NCBI RefSeq assembly: GCF_037042905.1
Contig: NC_087257.1
Span: forward strand, 12,994,001-13,058,000
Source: Lytechinus pictus
Taxonomy: Eukaryota > Echinodermata > Echinoidea > Temnopleuroida > Toxopneustidae
Direction: 5' to 3'
DNA: 64,000 nt
Both the position numbers and the translations under genes were made by a program. Positions 13,097-23,837 of the stretch are shown here, piece by piece. How positions within the stretch are numbered: position 1 is the first letter of the stretch; each line of letters opens with the position of its first letter. Below the pieces are notes generated by a model. It ran no database searches, was not told the origin of the DNA, and was given only the letters and a program-made list of their open reading frames with translations.

Positions 13097-13604
13097 AGAA
13101 GTAACTACCATGGTAACAATATTCAACAGCCAATCAAAAGAAAGGATTCCATAGACATTGTCAAAAGTGTTATATACTTAAAAAAAGGCTCAATTTTTTT
13201 TTTTACTATTGTTAATAAATGAAAATTGACACAGGTATTGTTTTGTACAGGATATGTTATTTATTGTCAACTGTTTATCTACATAATATATACATGTACG
13301 AAACAAAAAAGTAAATGAGATGCCGCTGATCATGATCATGTAAAACAAGACATACATGAAATGTTGATAGTTCATATTCATTGATTTTAAGACACAAAAT
13401 AAACTGAATCACAAGCAAAACAGAACAGGTAGGTGTTTCATAGAGCTATAAGTTTTTTTTTTTTCACACACGACTGGTGACCCTTTCTTGTGGTCCATAA
13501 TATATCCCAATGTTACTTTTAGAAACAGCTTTATGAAACACCTACCTGGAACCTTGTGACAAGATATGATGAAACGTGAAATAATATAAAAATAGGGATA
13601 GTTC

Positions 13605-14208
13605 TTAAAGGACAAATCCACCCTAACAAAAAATTGATTTGAATAAAAAGAGAAAAATCCAACAAGCATAACCCTGAAAATTTCATCAAAATCGGATGTA
13701 AAATAAGAAAGTTATGACATTTTGAAGTTTTGCTTAATTTCACAAAAGGGTTATATGCACATCCTGGTCGGTATGCAAATGAGGAGACTGATGACGTCAT
13801 CCACTCACTATTTCTTTTGTATTTTATTATATGAAATATTCTAAGTTTTCCTCATAGTCAAGTGAAACAACGATTAATTTCTCCCTGAACACGTGGAATT
13901 AACATTGTTTAATATTATATGGTTCAGTCAAGTTCGTCCGTATTGCCAAATTTGTAAAACAATGAAATATTGTATAATTCAAACAATAAAAAACAAAAGA
14001 AATAGTGAGTGATGGACATCATCGTCTGACTAATTTGCATGTCACTGAGTTGTGCTTATCACTGTTTTGTGAAAAATAAGCGAAACTTTAAAATGCCATA
14101 ACTTTCTTATTTTACATCCGATTTTGATGAAATTTTCAGCGTTATGCTAGTTTGATTTTTCTCTGTTTATTCAAATAAAAAACTTTCTGGAGTGGACTTG
14201 ACCTTTAA
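13605..14208. mobile_element. TTAA-flanked MITE (piggyBac-like)
   Basis: TTAA AGGACAAATCCACC at the left, GGAGTGGACTTGACCT TTAA at the right. The arms include AAAATCGGATGTAAAATAAG and its complement near 14,110. Related copies start at 18832 and 58493. Confidence 0.85.
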
Positions 14209-14565
14209 GGCAAATTCTTCTCAAAATATGAGTTGTTTTGAATACTAAACAGAAGACTGGACATTTCATCAGAACTTAGGGGGAGGGGGGGGGGTAAAAA
14301 AGTTGAAATTGAGCATTTTAACCAGAAACAGCGATCTAATTACCTGCAGAAAGAGTTGCAATAACATGCAATGCCCCAAATCACACAGTTTTTCAGCCAG
14401 TCAACAATAGGTACATGTATTTAGGACTTGAGCTAGATTTTTGGAATTGTGGTCAAAGCAACATAACTCTTCCTGTAAGGGCCTTTGATCAACCTCATCT
14501 ATATGGAAAGCAATCAATGTCATAATTTTGTGTAGGGATATACACTTTTTTCTTACAAGTTTTGG

Positions 14566-15217
14566 GGGCCTGTTTCATAAAGCTGTTCTTAGGTTAAGAG
14601 TGACTTTCAGAATGACTGGTGGTACATTTAAATGATAATTCACCATTAAATGTTCATTGATTATTATTTAGCACATAATGTTCACCACACTTAAAAAAAA
14701 CGTGATTTTACAGAAAAAAAAGAAGATTTTGCAGAAAGCAATAACAGAATCATTCTGTTAATGCATAAAACAGGAATTTTTCTGCAATTTAACAGAACAG
14801 GGGGGTGTTTCACAAAGATTTAAGTATGACTTAAGTCGCACTTAAATGCCTATGCGTACATGATATGGAATGCGTGATCTTATTGACAGACACGCAGTAG
14901 TGCGCGTCCTCATGACACAATCTGACCAATGCTGTCAAGCCTTTCATACCGTACGCAACTTGGTATTTAAGTGCGACTCTAAGTCATACTTAAATCTTTG
15001 TGAAACACCCCCCAGGTCTGTTTAAAAAGGGGAAAAGGGTGTTTTATTGAAGGAAATTTGTAGGATTCCATACACCAAATACCAATTTCCTGTAAGATTA
15101 CACGAGTTCTCGAGACTCTGCTGCAGGAACTTCTTTTATTTTAAGGATAAATTTTCTAACAGTGCAGTCGTTCTTAAAGTCGCTCTTATCTGACGAACAG
15201 CTTTATGAAACGGCCTC
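14566..15217. mobile_element. MITE with GGGGGCCTGTTTCATAAAGC ends
   Basis: The left end GGGGGCCTGTTTCATAAAGC pairs with GCTTTATGAAACGGCCTCC at the right. A second MITE (14801-15013) sits inside. Confidence 0.7.
14801..15013. mobile_element. nested palindromic MITE
   Basis: GGGGGTGTTTCACAAAGATT pairs with AATCTTTGTGAAACACCCCC. The arms continue through AAGTATGACTTAAGTCGCAC and its partner. Confidence 0.8.
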
Positions 15218-15316
15218 CAGAAAGGTTTCAAAGCCTGAGCTAACTACATATACCGGGTTCTTTGACATTGATCAACACAGCATGAATTCAGTTCAGAAAG
15301 CAGTTATCATGGACCT

Positions 15317-15579
15317 GGGCCCCATCTTACAAAGAGTTACGATTGATCCATTCAACCTCAACTATATGGATATCCATCAGTTCATAATTTTTCCTAAAGG
15401 AAATGTGAACAATGTCCTTTGTAAAAAGAGAACACTGAATTGTCCAGGTAAAGTTGAATGTAAGCATATACATAATATCTAGAGAACATTTTGAACATAC
15501 ATTTTAGATGTTGGCATTGCTTGCTTTCAGTAGTTGTGGTTGATTGGATCAATTGCAACTCTTTGTAAGACGGGACCCA
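15317..15579. mobile_element. MITE with GGGCCCCATCTTACAAAGAG ends
   Basis: GGGCCCCATCTTACAAAGAG pairs with CTCTTTGTAAGACGGGACCC; the subterminal ATTGATCC and GGATCAAT also pair. Confidence 0.7.
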
Positions 15580-15589
15580 GGGGTATTAA

Positions 15590-16022
15590 AGGATTGTGTG
15601 TTTGAATCCCACTATGGCCTAGCAATCAATCAATCCACTATGCCACTCTCCACCCAGCGCCAGTTGATTTGTATCTGATGTTATAGCGCCACCTGCGCCA
15701 GTTATGTGACAACACGTTTGTCCGACACTCGATTTGGTTACGGTAATTAAAGTATTGATCTTAACTACAAAGTTGCATCCGAGTCTTAATTCATTGTCGC
15801 AGGTGTTAAATGGGTACCCAATAGGATGCGAAGCTTATGTATTATGCCTAGCATAGTCTTGGAACTCTTGTTGGAATACTCCCTAGGGAGTGGAGAAAGT
15901 ACAAACACTGTTTACGGGTATGCCAGGATCTGATGACCAGAGTAATATTATATCTGAAAGGTGCTTTGAGATGTTCTGATGTTTTAAGTGCTATATAAAA
16001 GCAGAAAACTATAATTATTAGT
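15590..16022 (+). repeat. SINE-like repeat
   Basis: It begins with a degenerate B-box (GTTTGAATCCCACTATGG) and ends GGTGCTTTGAGATGTTCTG...AAGTGCTATATAAAAGCAG, the same tail as at 8,110-8,150. Confidence 0.5.
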
Positions 16023-17700
16023 AGTATGCTTTTTAGTCTTTCCATGATGTGTGAGGATGGCAAACAAACGGCAGTTACAGTAGCTCTATTAGACACTAAA
16101 GGCAACAGGCATGAGCACTTGAAATAAACTCTGTTGTCAAGAAAAGACTGACAAGGACTTGCTCCTTTGGAAAGAGTCAATGGAAAAGCAAAATGAAGAG
16201 GAAATTGTCTGTTGGTGCTAAAATAAGACAATAAACAAACATGGTGTCAGGAAAAAATGTGTCAACTTAGTTTAGTTTTAAGCTAAGTTAGGTAAGTTTG
16301 AGGTTTTGATGTATATGTGCCAATCATGTGAGTCAGTGTGCATAATTCTGACTCAGTCGCACAATAAAACTTGTGTGTTGTTTTTATGCTTGTAACCTGG
16401 TAACCTTGTAGTAACTTGGTAACCTTGTAGCTTAGATCTGTGTAAGTGTGTGGAATATTCTTGGTAGTTAATATGTGTTTGTCAGTGTTGTGGGTATCGA
16501 GGCCAGCCTCAAGGAAGCAAAATCGTCCTCGAGGATGGAGGTAAATCCTCGGGTCAAGGCCGCATAGAGGCCGGGAGAATTTTAGGAAATGCAAATGCCG
16601 AATTGTCAGTTTCTCAAAAACAAGCTATTATTGAAACTATTACAGAGAGGGAGAGAAAGATTTAAGAGAGTCAACTGTTGAGGGTTACGCCCATCCATCA
16701 GTATGAGTGCAACCTTCTTTCTTTCTTCTGCCTTTCTACTCTGTTCTTGATGTCAAAGCCAATTCATGCTGCTGCATTGACAATGACATGACGGAGACTT
16801 TGCAATGCATGTGTGCACACAATACTAGTATTGTAAAAAAATGTTTTGTGCTTGCACCATTACGTTACAATTTACCAATCTCTTGGTATCCTCATTTTGA
16901 AATTCACATTCAGCAAAATTTTTTTTTTAAAGTGTCTTCAAAATATTTTATCCTTCTTTTATTTTATTTGGCAATTGTTGCTACGATAATTTGGCAACAC
17001 TACATATATACATATCAAAGCAAATCAGTGGGTTAGAGGAATTGGCTAGAGTCCATACAGGGGATCATAAGGCCTTGATGACGATAGGCATCAATATTTA
17101 TCAAAGTGCTGTCAACCAGGCTCACCGCCTTGGTAAACAATAAAAAAACAACACCAAGCCTCGATCTACCAAGGTCAAATTTGCTACATTACATTAAGAG
17201 TTACTATTCTTTGAAGCCAGAGTAAAGCTCGAAGGTTCTGGCATCTACATTAAAGAGGATTGATATCTAAGAAGATGAAACTCCATAAGAGTGTCAAAAG
17301 CTCTGACAAGACTGTCAGGGCTGACTGTCAGAGCTTGGACAATTGATGGGCAAAATATTTGCTGATCTTCCTACCAGTAAAGGTACCGGTGATCATCTCG
17401 CAAAGAAACTGATAACTTGTGCAATCTCATCTTACAGGATAGGGCAACAATTTCACATTTAACTGATCAAGTGCAAGCCAAGTATCATTGTTTCTAACTT
17501 CTGACAACATCTTTCCCTTGTGGATAATGCCTGTTTGAGAAACTTTCTTTGTTCGGCCATGACTAGCCTTTTCCTGGATCTCCGGCGTTATATTGGAATA
17601 TTTGATGCCTTGGCTGTGTCCTTTTCCTAAGGAAATCCATCCTTGGCCTTGTCCTCAGGTGATCTGTTCTTTATGGTGGCCCTGAAGGGACATCGCAAAT
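16023..17700. other. unassigned non-coding stretch
   Basis: No intact ORF with recognisable domains. Moderately GC-richer text at 17,050-17,700 may be a decayed mobile-element gene (codon-like texture on the minus strand), but I could not assign it. A 26-nt (AT)n run follows near 17,778. Confidence 0.35.
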
Positions 17701-18178
17701 AGACCAAATCGCGAATATTCACGACGAAATTGGCGACGAAATTCACGACGTCGCCAATTTGAATATTCACAACGAAATATATATATATATATATATATAT
17801 TTTTCATTTATTTCCAGATGAACGACATTCAAACACAAACGGGATGTAAAATTGAGTACAGAATTATCTCTGCAAGTGGAAGGGTGTACACTAATATGAC
17901 AGCTGAAACTAGAACTGGCACCCAAACTACAGAAGTCGCTCCCGCACTTTGCCCCCAGCCCCTATTACTCACATTCTTTCAACCTTCTGTATAACTTTGT
18001 CCTCCCACACCCCTTCAACCCCAGTGCCCCTTCAACCCACAATACCCCTTCAACATCCCTCCTCAATCAAGAAAGGACAAATTTATCACATTCAGGACAC
18101 CAACCACGTGATTTCGCCAGGCAGCGACAACGACAGTTACACATAATCTCCCAGGAAAAAGAACGTGCCTCTCACTAA

Positions 18179-18444
18179 AGACCCCACCTCCAAGGACAAG
18201 GACAAATCGCTGCCGAGTTTGTAATTTACTCTATGACTCGGAAGAGGAATTGGATTTTTGCCATAAGCACGGCGTAAGGGGGAAATGGATCGGTTGCGAG
18301 TATAAAGAAGGCCTTAATGACAAGCTTTGTGATTACTGGGCACATATAACTTGTTCAGGTATACCTATTAAAACGCAAAGAGACCTAAAAAACTACACGT
18401 TCTTTTGCCCAAATCATAATCATGATGATGCGAAGGAGATATAA
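18179..18444 (+). pseudogene. orphan PHD-type zinc finger fragment
   Basis: A plus frame reads NRCRVCNLLYDSEEELDFCH, KWIGCEY, then CDYWAHITCSGI and FFCPNHNHDD: Cys/His spacing of a PHD finger (C-x2-C...C-x4-C...W..H..C...FFCP.H). Upstream sequence from 17821 (MNDIQTQTGCK...) is proline/threonine-rich but frameshifted, so the parent gene is broken. PHD fingers of this style occur in host chromatin proteins and also in some transposon-encoded proteins; the source is not decidable here. Confidence 0.55.
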
Positions 18445-18456
18445 TATTTTCTTATT

Positions 18457-18835
18457 TTAACCCATAGAGGTACAGTGTTTCTTTTTAGAGACACTTTTGA
18501 GTTTCTCTTAACTCTGACATGTAGCAAGTACACATGATGTATGATTAAAAAGAGAAAAATGAACTGAAAAATCTGTTACCACTCTCAATACCATAAGTTG
18601 TGCAGTTGCAGCTAATCATTACGCATTGAACAACAACATCACTGTTTAAAAGGCCAAATTGGCAAGTTTTCGCTAAAATTCTGCCATTATTTTTTTAATA
18701 CTTTGACTCATTTTACATCCATATTTATATTGTTCAAAGTATGGAAATTAGTACAAAATTAATGTCTGTTGCAAATTTAATGGGTGAAATCATAGCAAAT
18801 ATAACCTTATAAAGCTCTGTACCTCTATGGGTTAA
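18457..18835. mobile_element. piggyBac-like MITE, TTAACCCATAGAGG ends
   Basis: TTAACCCATAGAGGTACAG at the left, CTGTACCTCTATGGGTTAA at the right. The CCC-first end next to TTAA is typical of piggyBac. Its right TTAA (18832-18835) is also the left TTAA of the next element. Confidence 0.85.
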
Positions 18836-19080
18836 AGGGCAAGTCCACCCCAACAACGAGTTGATTTCAATGAAAAGAGAAAAAGTCAATCAAGCATTTT
18901 TCTGAAAGTTTCATCAAATCGAATGTAAAAAAAGGAAAGTTATGATATTTGAAAGTATCGCTTAATTTCGTAAAAACAGTTATACTGTATGCACACCCTG
19001 GTCAGCATGCAAATGAGGGGACCGATGAGGTCATCCACTGGCTATTTCTTTTGTATCTTATGAAGTATGAAATATCTTAA
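18832..19080. mobile_element. truncated TTAA MITE (same family as 13605-14208)
   Basis: TTAAAGGGCAAGTCCACCCC followed by the family arm (AAAGAGAAAAAGTC, GCATGCAAATGAGG). The right arm is missing; homology fades near 19,080. Confidence 0.65.
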
Positions 19081-19719
19081 TTTTTTTTATATATTACAAT
19101 TTTTAAAAAGGTTTTATTCCCCACTGGGGAATCCGTTTCTGCAATATATTGCGGCGGCTATTTGGGCAAGATTATGACAAATGTGGGATAATCATGATAT
19201 AGTATAAATACATCTATTATTAAGAAAACAATAAAGGTAAAAGTAGCATTTTTTTTTACTGCAATTGGGCCTGATGCATTAGATGCACATAATGATATGC
19301 AGTATGAACAAGAAAAGTTAAGAGAGAATTCAAACTTTTGTTGAGCTTTGGGATGACCATTGTAAGGGAACAACAAACATTATATAGGAGCACTTTGCAT
19401 TTTATACTCCATACCACAGGGCCAAGATTCATTCGATGACTTTGTAGTCAAACTTACGAAGCAAGTGAAAAATGCAATTTTAGGGACCTACGAAAAGGAC
19501 CTGTGGATCATATCATTGTTGGTTAGAACAAGGTAATCTGCAGATGGAGAGGCGTGTTTTCCGTTCTTGTGTTCAAACGCAGGATGTGCAGTTGGTGCAA
19601 TGGAGCAAGTGCGTTGCATCTCACCTTTGAAGGTGTGCAGCAAATTGTCAAGAGGATCAAGAGCTGATTGTAGAGAGGTAGCAATCAATGACACACCATA
19701 TTTGCAATATACACTCCTG
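19081..19719. other. flank of the Harbinger insertion
   Basis: 19,081-19,390 shows nothing recognisable. 19,400-19,715 has codon-like texture and may be the left part of the DDE transposase relic that continues at 20,755, but frames are broken and no motif is decisive. Confidence 0.3.
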
Positions 19720-20746
19720 GGCCCCGTTGCATAAAACTTTTGCCGGAGTTTTTTACGGCAAAAAATCAGGAAACTACGGCAAAAAAAAATTGCCGGAGTT
19801 TTCCATTGCATAAAACTTTGCCGGAGTTTTATACGGCAAAACTTTTAAAAAACTCCGGCAAATCAAGTGGGTTTTTGCCGTAGCTTCTGTACCAACGGCA
19901 AAGTCCTAAAAACTCCGGCAAAGTAGTTTCAAGATGGCTGCTTTATTGTATGCCATACAGCAGGCAGCTGCCTTGAGACGGGAGCGAGTCTTTAGAGATC
20001 GAACGCATCCCTTGGATATCTATGACGACAGCGAGATGCTGAAGTTGTATAGATTCTCCAGACAGGGATGCGTTCATGTCATTAACAGACTCACTCCCCA
20101 TATCGAGCATCCAACGAGAAGAAATTTTGCTCTACCTGCAAGCTTGCAAGTATTTATCACCTTACAATATTTTGCGACCGGATCCATGCTTACGAACACC
20201 AGTGTAATACATGGAATACATCTGTCAACAGCATCAAGGACGATACGGAGAGTGACCTTAGCCTTGTATCAGCTAAGAAATGAGGTAATTACAGATAATT
20301 TCATCTATTTGATAATTATTAGGGCCTATTTTAAGGTCATCATGGATGAAGGAAAGTTATTGAAATTTCTGTGACTCTCAACACTGCAATTCTCAAAGAT
20401 TATTATTATCGTATCGAGCTTGAAATGTCTAACTTAGGCCTAACATATAACTTAGTAGTAGATCTATACTATATAAGACTTAGATCCAACATATTTCTAA
20501 AAAAAAAAAGGGTTATAAATGATGCCATGAAGCTGTTTTAAGTCTTCAAATTACTTGATTGAAGTTGAACTTCGTGCCCTTTTATTTTTTTTGTTACCAT
20601 GGCCACAGACGATCATTAAAAAGTTTGCCAGAGTTTTTTTGCCATGAAATTTTGACCGAATTTGAAACTCTGGCAAAAACTAAGGTTTTCGCCATAGAAA
20701 AACTATGGCAAAAATAAGTCTGGCAAAAGTTTTATGCAACGGGGCC
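19720..20746 (+). mobile_element. Harbinger-type element with partial transposase, CTG target duplication
   Basis: The element has inverted ends GGCCCCGTTGCATAAAAC... and its reverse complement, flanked by CTG at 19717-19719 and 20747-20749. Secondary inverted blocks containing GCCGGAGTTTT lie inside each end. A 3-bp target duplication and the encoded protein fit PIF/Harbinger. At about 1 kb it is too short for a full transposase plus Myb gene, so it is non-autonomous now. Confidence 0.8.
19934..20374 (+). pseudogene. N-terminal exon of a PIF/Harbinger (HARBI1-like) transposase
   Basis: The ORF starts MAALLYAIQQAAALRRER and includes YRFSRQGCVHVINRLTPHIE, then PTRRNFALPASLQVFITLQY and FATGS, matching the helical N-terminal region before the DDE core of Harbinger transposases. 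Homology ends at QLRNE|V, at a donor-like GAGGTAATT (about 20,281), and the remaining ~30 residues look intronic. No DDE domain follows before the right inverted repeat, so the gene is a 5' remnant. Confidence 0.75.
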
Positions 20747-20754
20747 CTGGATCT

Positions 20755-20965
20755 TAGCAGGCATCTACCACAAATATGTTCATAAGGGGCTTGATGCCAA
20801 ACGGAAATTTTAGAGGTTGACTGCATGTTCTGCTGCTCACATAGCTCTCCAAGACATCTTATTCGACAAGAATTTGACACACGACACTTGCCTTATCACG
20901 AAAGCATGCCACACAGGAGAACTCGAGTTGTTTCACAACATGCCTCTCAGCTTCCATCTTTGATG
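20755..20965 (+). pseudogene. C-terminal fragment of a DDE transposase-like gene (THAP/SWIM-associated family)
   Basis: One plus frame reads LTACSAAHIALQDILFDKNL, then HTGELELFHNM. The HTG(N/E)LE.fHn string is characteristic of the end of a large transposase-derived family found in fish and marine invertebrates. Frames break soon after. It sits directly after the Harbinger insertion, which may have split the gene. Family assignment is from memory of the motif, not a search. Confidence 0.5.
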
Positions 20966-20984
20966 TGGTTCATTACCCTGGTAT

Positions 20985-21745
20985 GCAGGCGATGCTACAA
21001 TATATTACTCAGTGTGGTGAAGGACATATCTCAGAAATACGGAAAAAGCTACAACAAATGGGCCACTGCAACAGTCATGTGTGTCTGTGGCAATGTTGTC
21101 ACATGGTGGAATCCCAACCGGTGATCGCATCAGCTTCTGTTGGAAATTTATTGTGTTCTACAAGTGCTCTGGTTTATCGTTCGAGAGCTTGGATTTCTTT
21201 TCTTCGTAGCTTAATATGGAGTTTGTGGGAAGCACACAATTTTTTGATAATCAAGAAGAGCACAGCACTTTAATGCAGCAATCAGCACCGCCAAAGGACC
21301 AACATGGTTGAAGCCAGAAGTCAAGTGAGCAGTAGTGGTACTCCTATTCCCATATGTGGAGATGGACAATGCGATAGCCCAGGTTAAAATGCCAAATATT
21401 GCAGCTACATGTATACTATGATGGAGCCCAAAATTTCAGAGATAGTTGCAATGAATCCTGTACAAGTGAGTGAGGCAACAAGTTATAATGCCATGGAGAA
21501 GCTGGGATTTCAAAGAGCATTAGATGGGCTGCTGGAGGCAGGATTGAACATTGGAACTGTGGCTAAAGATCACCATCGCGGCATAAAGACATTGATGAAG
21601 GAGAGGTACCAGCAAATCGACCATAAATATGATGTGTGGCACATAAAGAAATCAATCACAAAGAAACTACTTGCAAAGACCAAGCAGAAGAAATGTGTGG
21701 GGTTGGTGCCGTTGAGCAGATGTATCACTACTCAACTTTAGTGGG
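20985..21745 (+). pseudogene. N-terminal/central fragment of the same DDE transposase-like family
   Basis: Broken frames contain an ILFSG-like region (FCWKFIVFYKCSGLSF), GDGQCDSPG with a stop after it, then an open stretch at 21409-21741 with SYNAMEKLGFQRALDGLLEA, TVAKDHHRGIKTLMKE and DHKYDVWHIKKSITKKL. D in GDGQCDSPG and D in KDHHR correspond to catalytic-type acidic positions of this DDE family. It lies downstream of a C-terminal piece of the same family, so the order is permuted: either two adjacent truncated copies or a rearrangement. Confidence 0.55.
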
Positions 21746-21869
21746 GTGGACGCAACCCCCTTCCAGCTTGGAGATCTAGGGAGGCAGGAAAGCATCTCAA
21801 GCCATTCTTAGCCGAGATGATGGAATCTGAGGGCCAGACTGTATTCAGGGGGGCATCAACTGAAGAGGA

Positions 21870-22190
21870 CAGTGATGGAAGAGGATGAATTCAACATAAA
21901 TAGGTCATTATTTTTATTTAATCATAAAAAAATAATACATTTGGTTTGATTTTCAACTGAAAATCATAAAACAATAACCAATTCTGTATTACCATGGCAT
22001 ATCAAATTCTTTCACATTATAATTTTATTTAGTCATGTTGACCCAACCATTAAAAAAAACAAAAACATCTGAACATTATTAGCTTTACTTTAGTATTGTA
22101 TACCATGTTGATAGATATCAGATAATGCAGTAGAAGTAGGTCATATGATTTTTCATTAATTTTGTACTTTTTTAAAATAAATTTGTAGGT
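21870..22190. other. AT-rich spacer between two transposase relics
   Basis: No ORF or repeat ends visible; runs of A and T only. Confidence 0.4.
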
Positions 22191-22735
22191 CAGATGTGGT
22201 GAACAAACTTCAACGGCCTCTCACCAGGTGCTTTGAAGGTTTGAGACAAGATGAGATGTCTGCAGCAACAACCATCTTGGACACCAGTCAGTGGCCACAA
22301 AGAGGGAGGAATTGGAGCCATATGGGAACACCTCAGCTGACTTCGCATGTAGGCACTTCGCTACAATCTTGCAGCATCACATGTGTCAGCTGGAGAAAGT
22401 AATGTATGTAATGGTGTCTGCCACCACAACCATCTTGGACACCAGTCAGTGGCCACAAACGAAGGGGGGAACTGGAGCCATATGGGAACACCTCAGTTGA
22501 TGTCGCATGTAGGCACTTCGCTACAATCTTGCAGCATCATATTCAGCTGGAGAAAGTTATGTATGTAATGGTGTCTGCCTCCACAACCATCTTGGACACC
22601 AGTCAGTGGCCACAAATGAAGGGAGGAATTGGAGTAATAGGGGAACACGTCGTTTGACTTCTTATGTAGGCACTTCGCTACAATCTTGCAGCATCACAAG
22701 TTTCAGCTGGAGAACGTCATGTATGAGTCGCAGGA
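22190..22735 (+). repeat. triplicated ~165-bp segment of a hAT-type transposase relic
   Basis: CATCTTGGACACCAGTCAGT recurs at about 22,271, 22,431 and 22,588, each followed by ...GGAACAC...ATGTAGGCACTTCGCTACAA and AGCTGGAGAA. In the first copy one frame reads REELEPYGNTSADFACRHFA and another reads ATTILDTSQWPQ, so coding sense survives only in pieces. The direct triplication precedes the dimerisation domain at 22793. Confidence 0.7.
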
Positions 22736-22792
22736 GGCTAAAATCTATCAGGTCTCCCAAGGCCAAGGCAGGAGAGTGCATGGAAGGACATC

Positions 22793-23017
22793 ATGATGGA
22801 TGAGGAACTGAAGGCAAAGATACCCAACTTGCTACACATCGTGGAGATCCTGTTTGTCCTTCTTATCTCGACTGCTGCATGTGAAAGGGGCTTCAGCTGC
22901 ATGAAGAGAGTGAAGTCAGACTGGCGTTCTTCTTTGAAGGTCGACATGCTATCCAAGTTAATGTCTGTCTTGCTCCTCAGAATCATCACTAGGAGCAACT
23001 TTAACCAAAACGATTAG
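22793..23017 (+). pseudogene. hAT transposase C-terminal dimerisation domain
   Basis: MMDEELKAKIPNLLHIVEIL leads into STAACERGFSCMKRVKSDWR and SKLMSVLLL. The TA..ER.FS...R.K...R..L....L..L.. pattern is the hAT-C dimerisation signature (zinc-finger 862-like group). The ORF ends about 30 residues after it. Upstream coding sequence is disrupted by the triplicated segment, so the gene is dead. Confidence 0.75.
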
Positions 23018-23105
23018 AGCAAAGTTTATTTATGTTGTGGACATTTCACCTTAGAACAGTTCAATGAAAACCAGCTCATGATGTGTCAAAATAAGTTCAG
23101 AAGTC

Positions 23106-23665
23106 GCCCCCATATTCTGAAGTTGGATTTAAATCAAATCTCGGTCTACATGTAAGTCTGATTTAATACATTTCAAAATCTCACTTTAGACCGCGGGTTT
23201 TGGAATTCCATTTCTGAAGTACGGTCTAACTTTAAACCCTGGTCAAAGTGGAGTCTAACTTGTGTGAAATTTAGACTGCGCCATGGCGTAGTTTAACTTT
23301 CAAAGATGGCCGATCTACTTGCTGCCTTGCGGCGGGGAGAGCAAATGCTCATGCTGAATAATCGGAGACAAGAAGAAGAGATAGAGCGGCCGTTGGTAGA
23401 AAGAAAGAAAAAAATCATATTTACAAGAACCACAAATTTCTGCATCAGTACCGATTGACCAAGGAAACTGGTTTGCATTCTGAAGTCAGGTCTCATTTAG
23501 ACCATGATATAAGTTAGACTAGAGTCTAACGGATCCACACTTAGACCGCAGGTCCAGTCTAACTCCAGTTTAGCGCGATTTGTGTTTCTGAAACTTCATT
23601 TTAATTAAACGCCGGGTTTAGGCGTAGTCCAACTTTAACCCATGGTCTAAAGGTAGACCACAGGT
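23106..23665 (+). mobile_element. Harbinger-like element remnant with transposase start
   Basis: It begins CCCCATATTCTGAAGTTGG, an end also found as an inverted pair at 39179-39468, and carries many AGTCTAAC/GGTCTAAA blocks in both orientations. At 23306-23458 a short ORF (MADLLAALRRGEQMLML...) resembles a Harbinger transposase N-terminus. I see no matching right end, so it is truncated near the start of the tandem array. Confidence 0.5.
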
Positions 23666-23837
23666 ACAAGTTGGTGGTCGTGGTGTTAGTGGATTACTTC
23701 GCATGTGCAATTGAAGCAGAAATTTGGTCTGCTTCTATTGCACATGCGCAGTAAATACAGGCTTCTTTGAATTGTGATAATCTTCTGCTACTCGAGATAA
23801 ATTCCTTCAACAAATAAGTTACAATATCCAAATAACC

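Noticed and set aside
15848-16231. 127-residue minus frame
   Set aside because: No domain, no splice context, and it overlaps a SINE-like tail; likely chance.
16707-17036. 109-residue plus frame with hydrophobic end
   Set aside because: AT-rich sequence gives many Phe/Ile/Leu codons; no homology, start context or exon structure.
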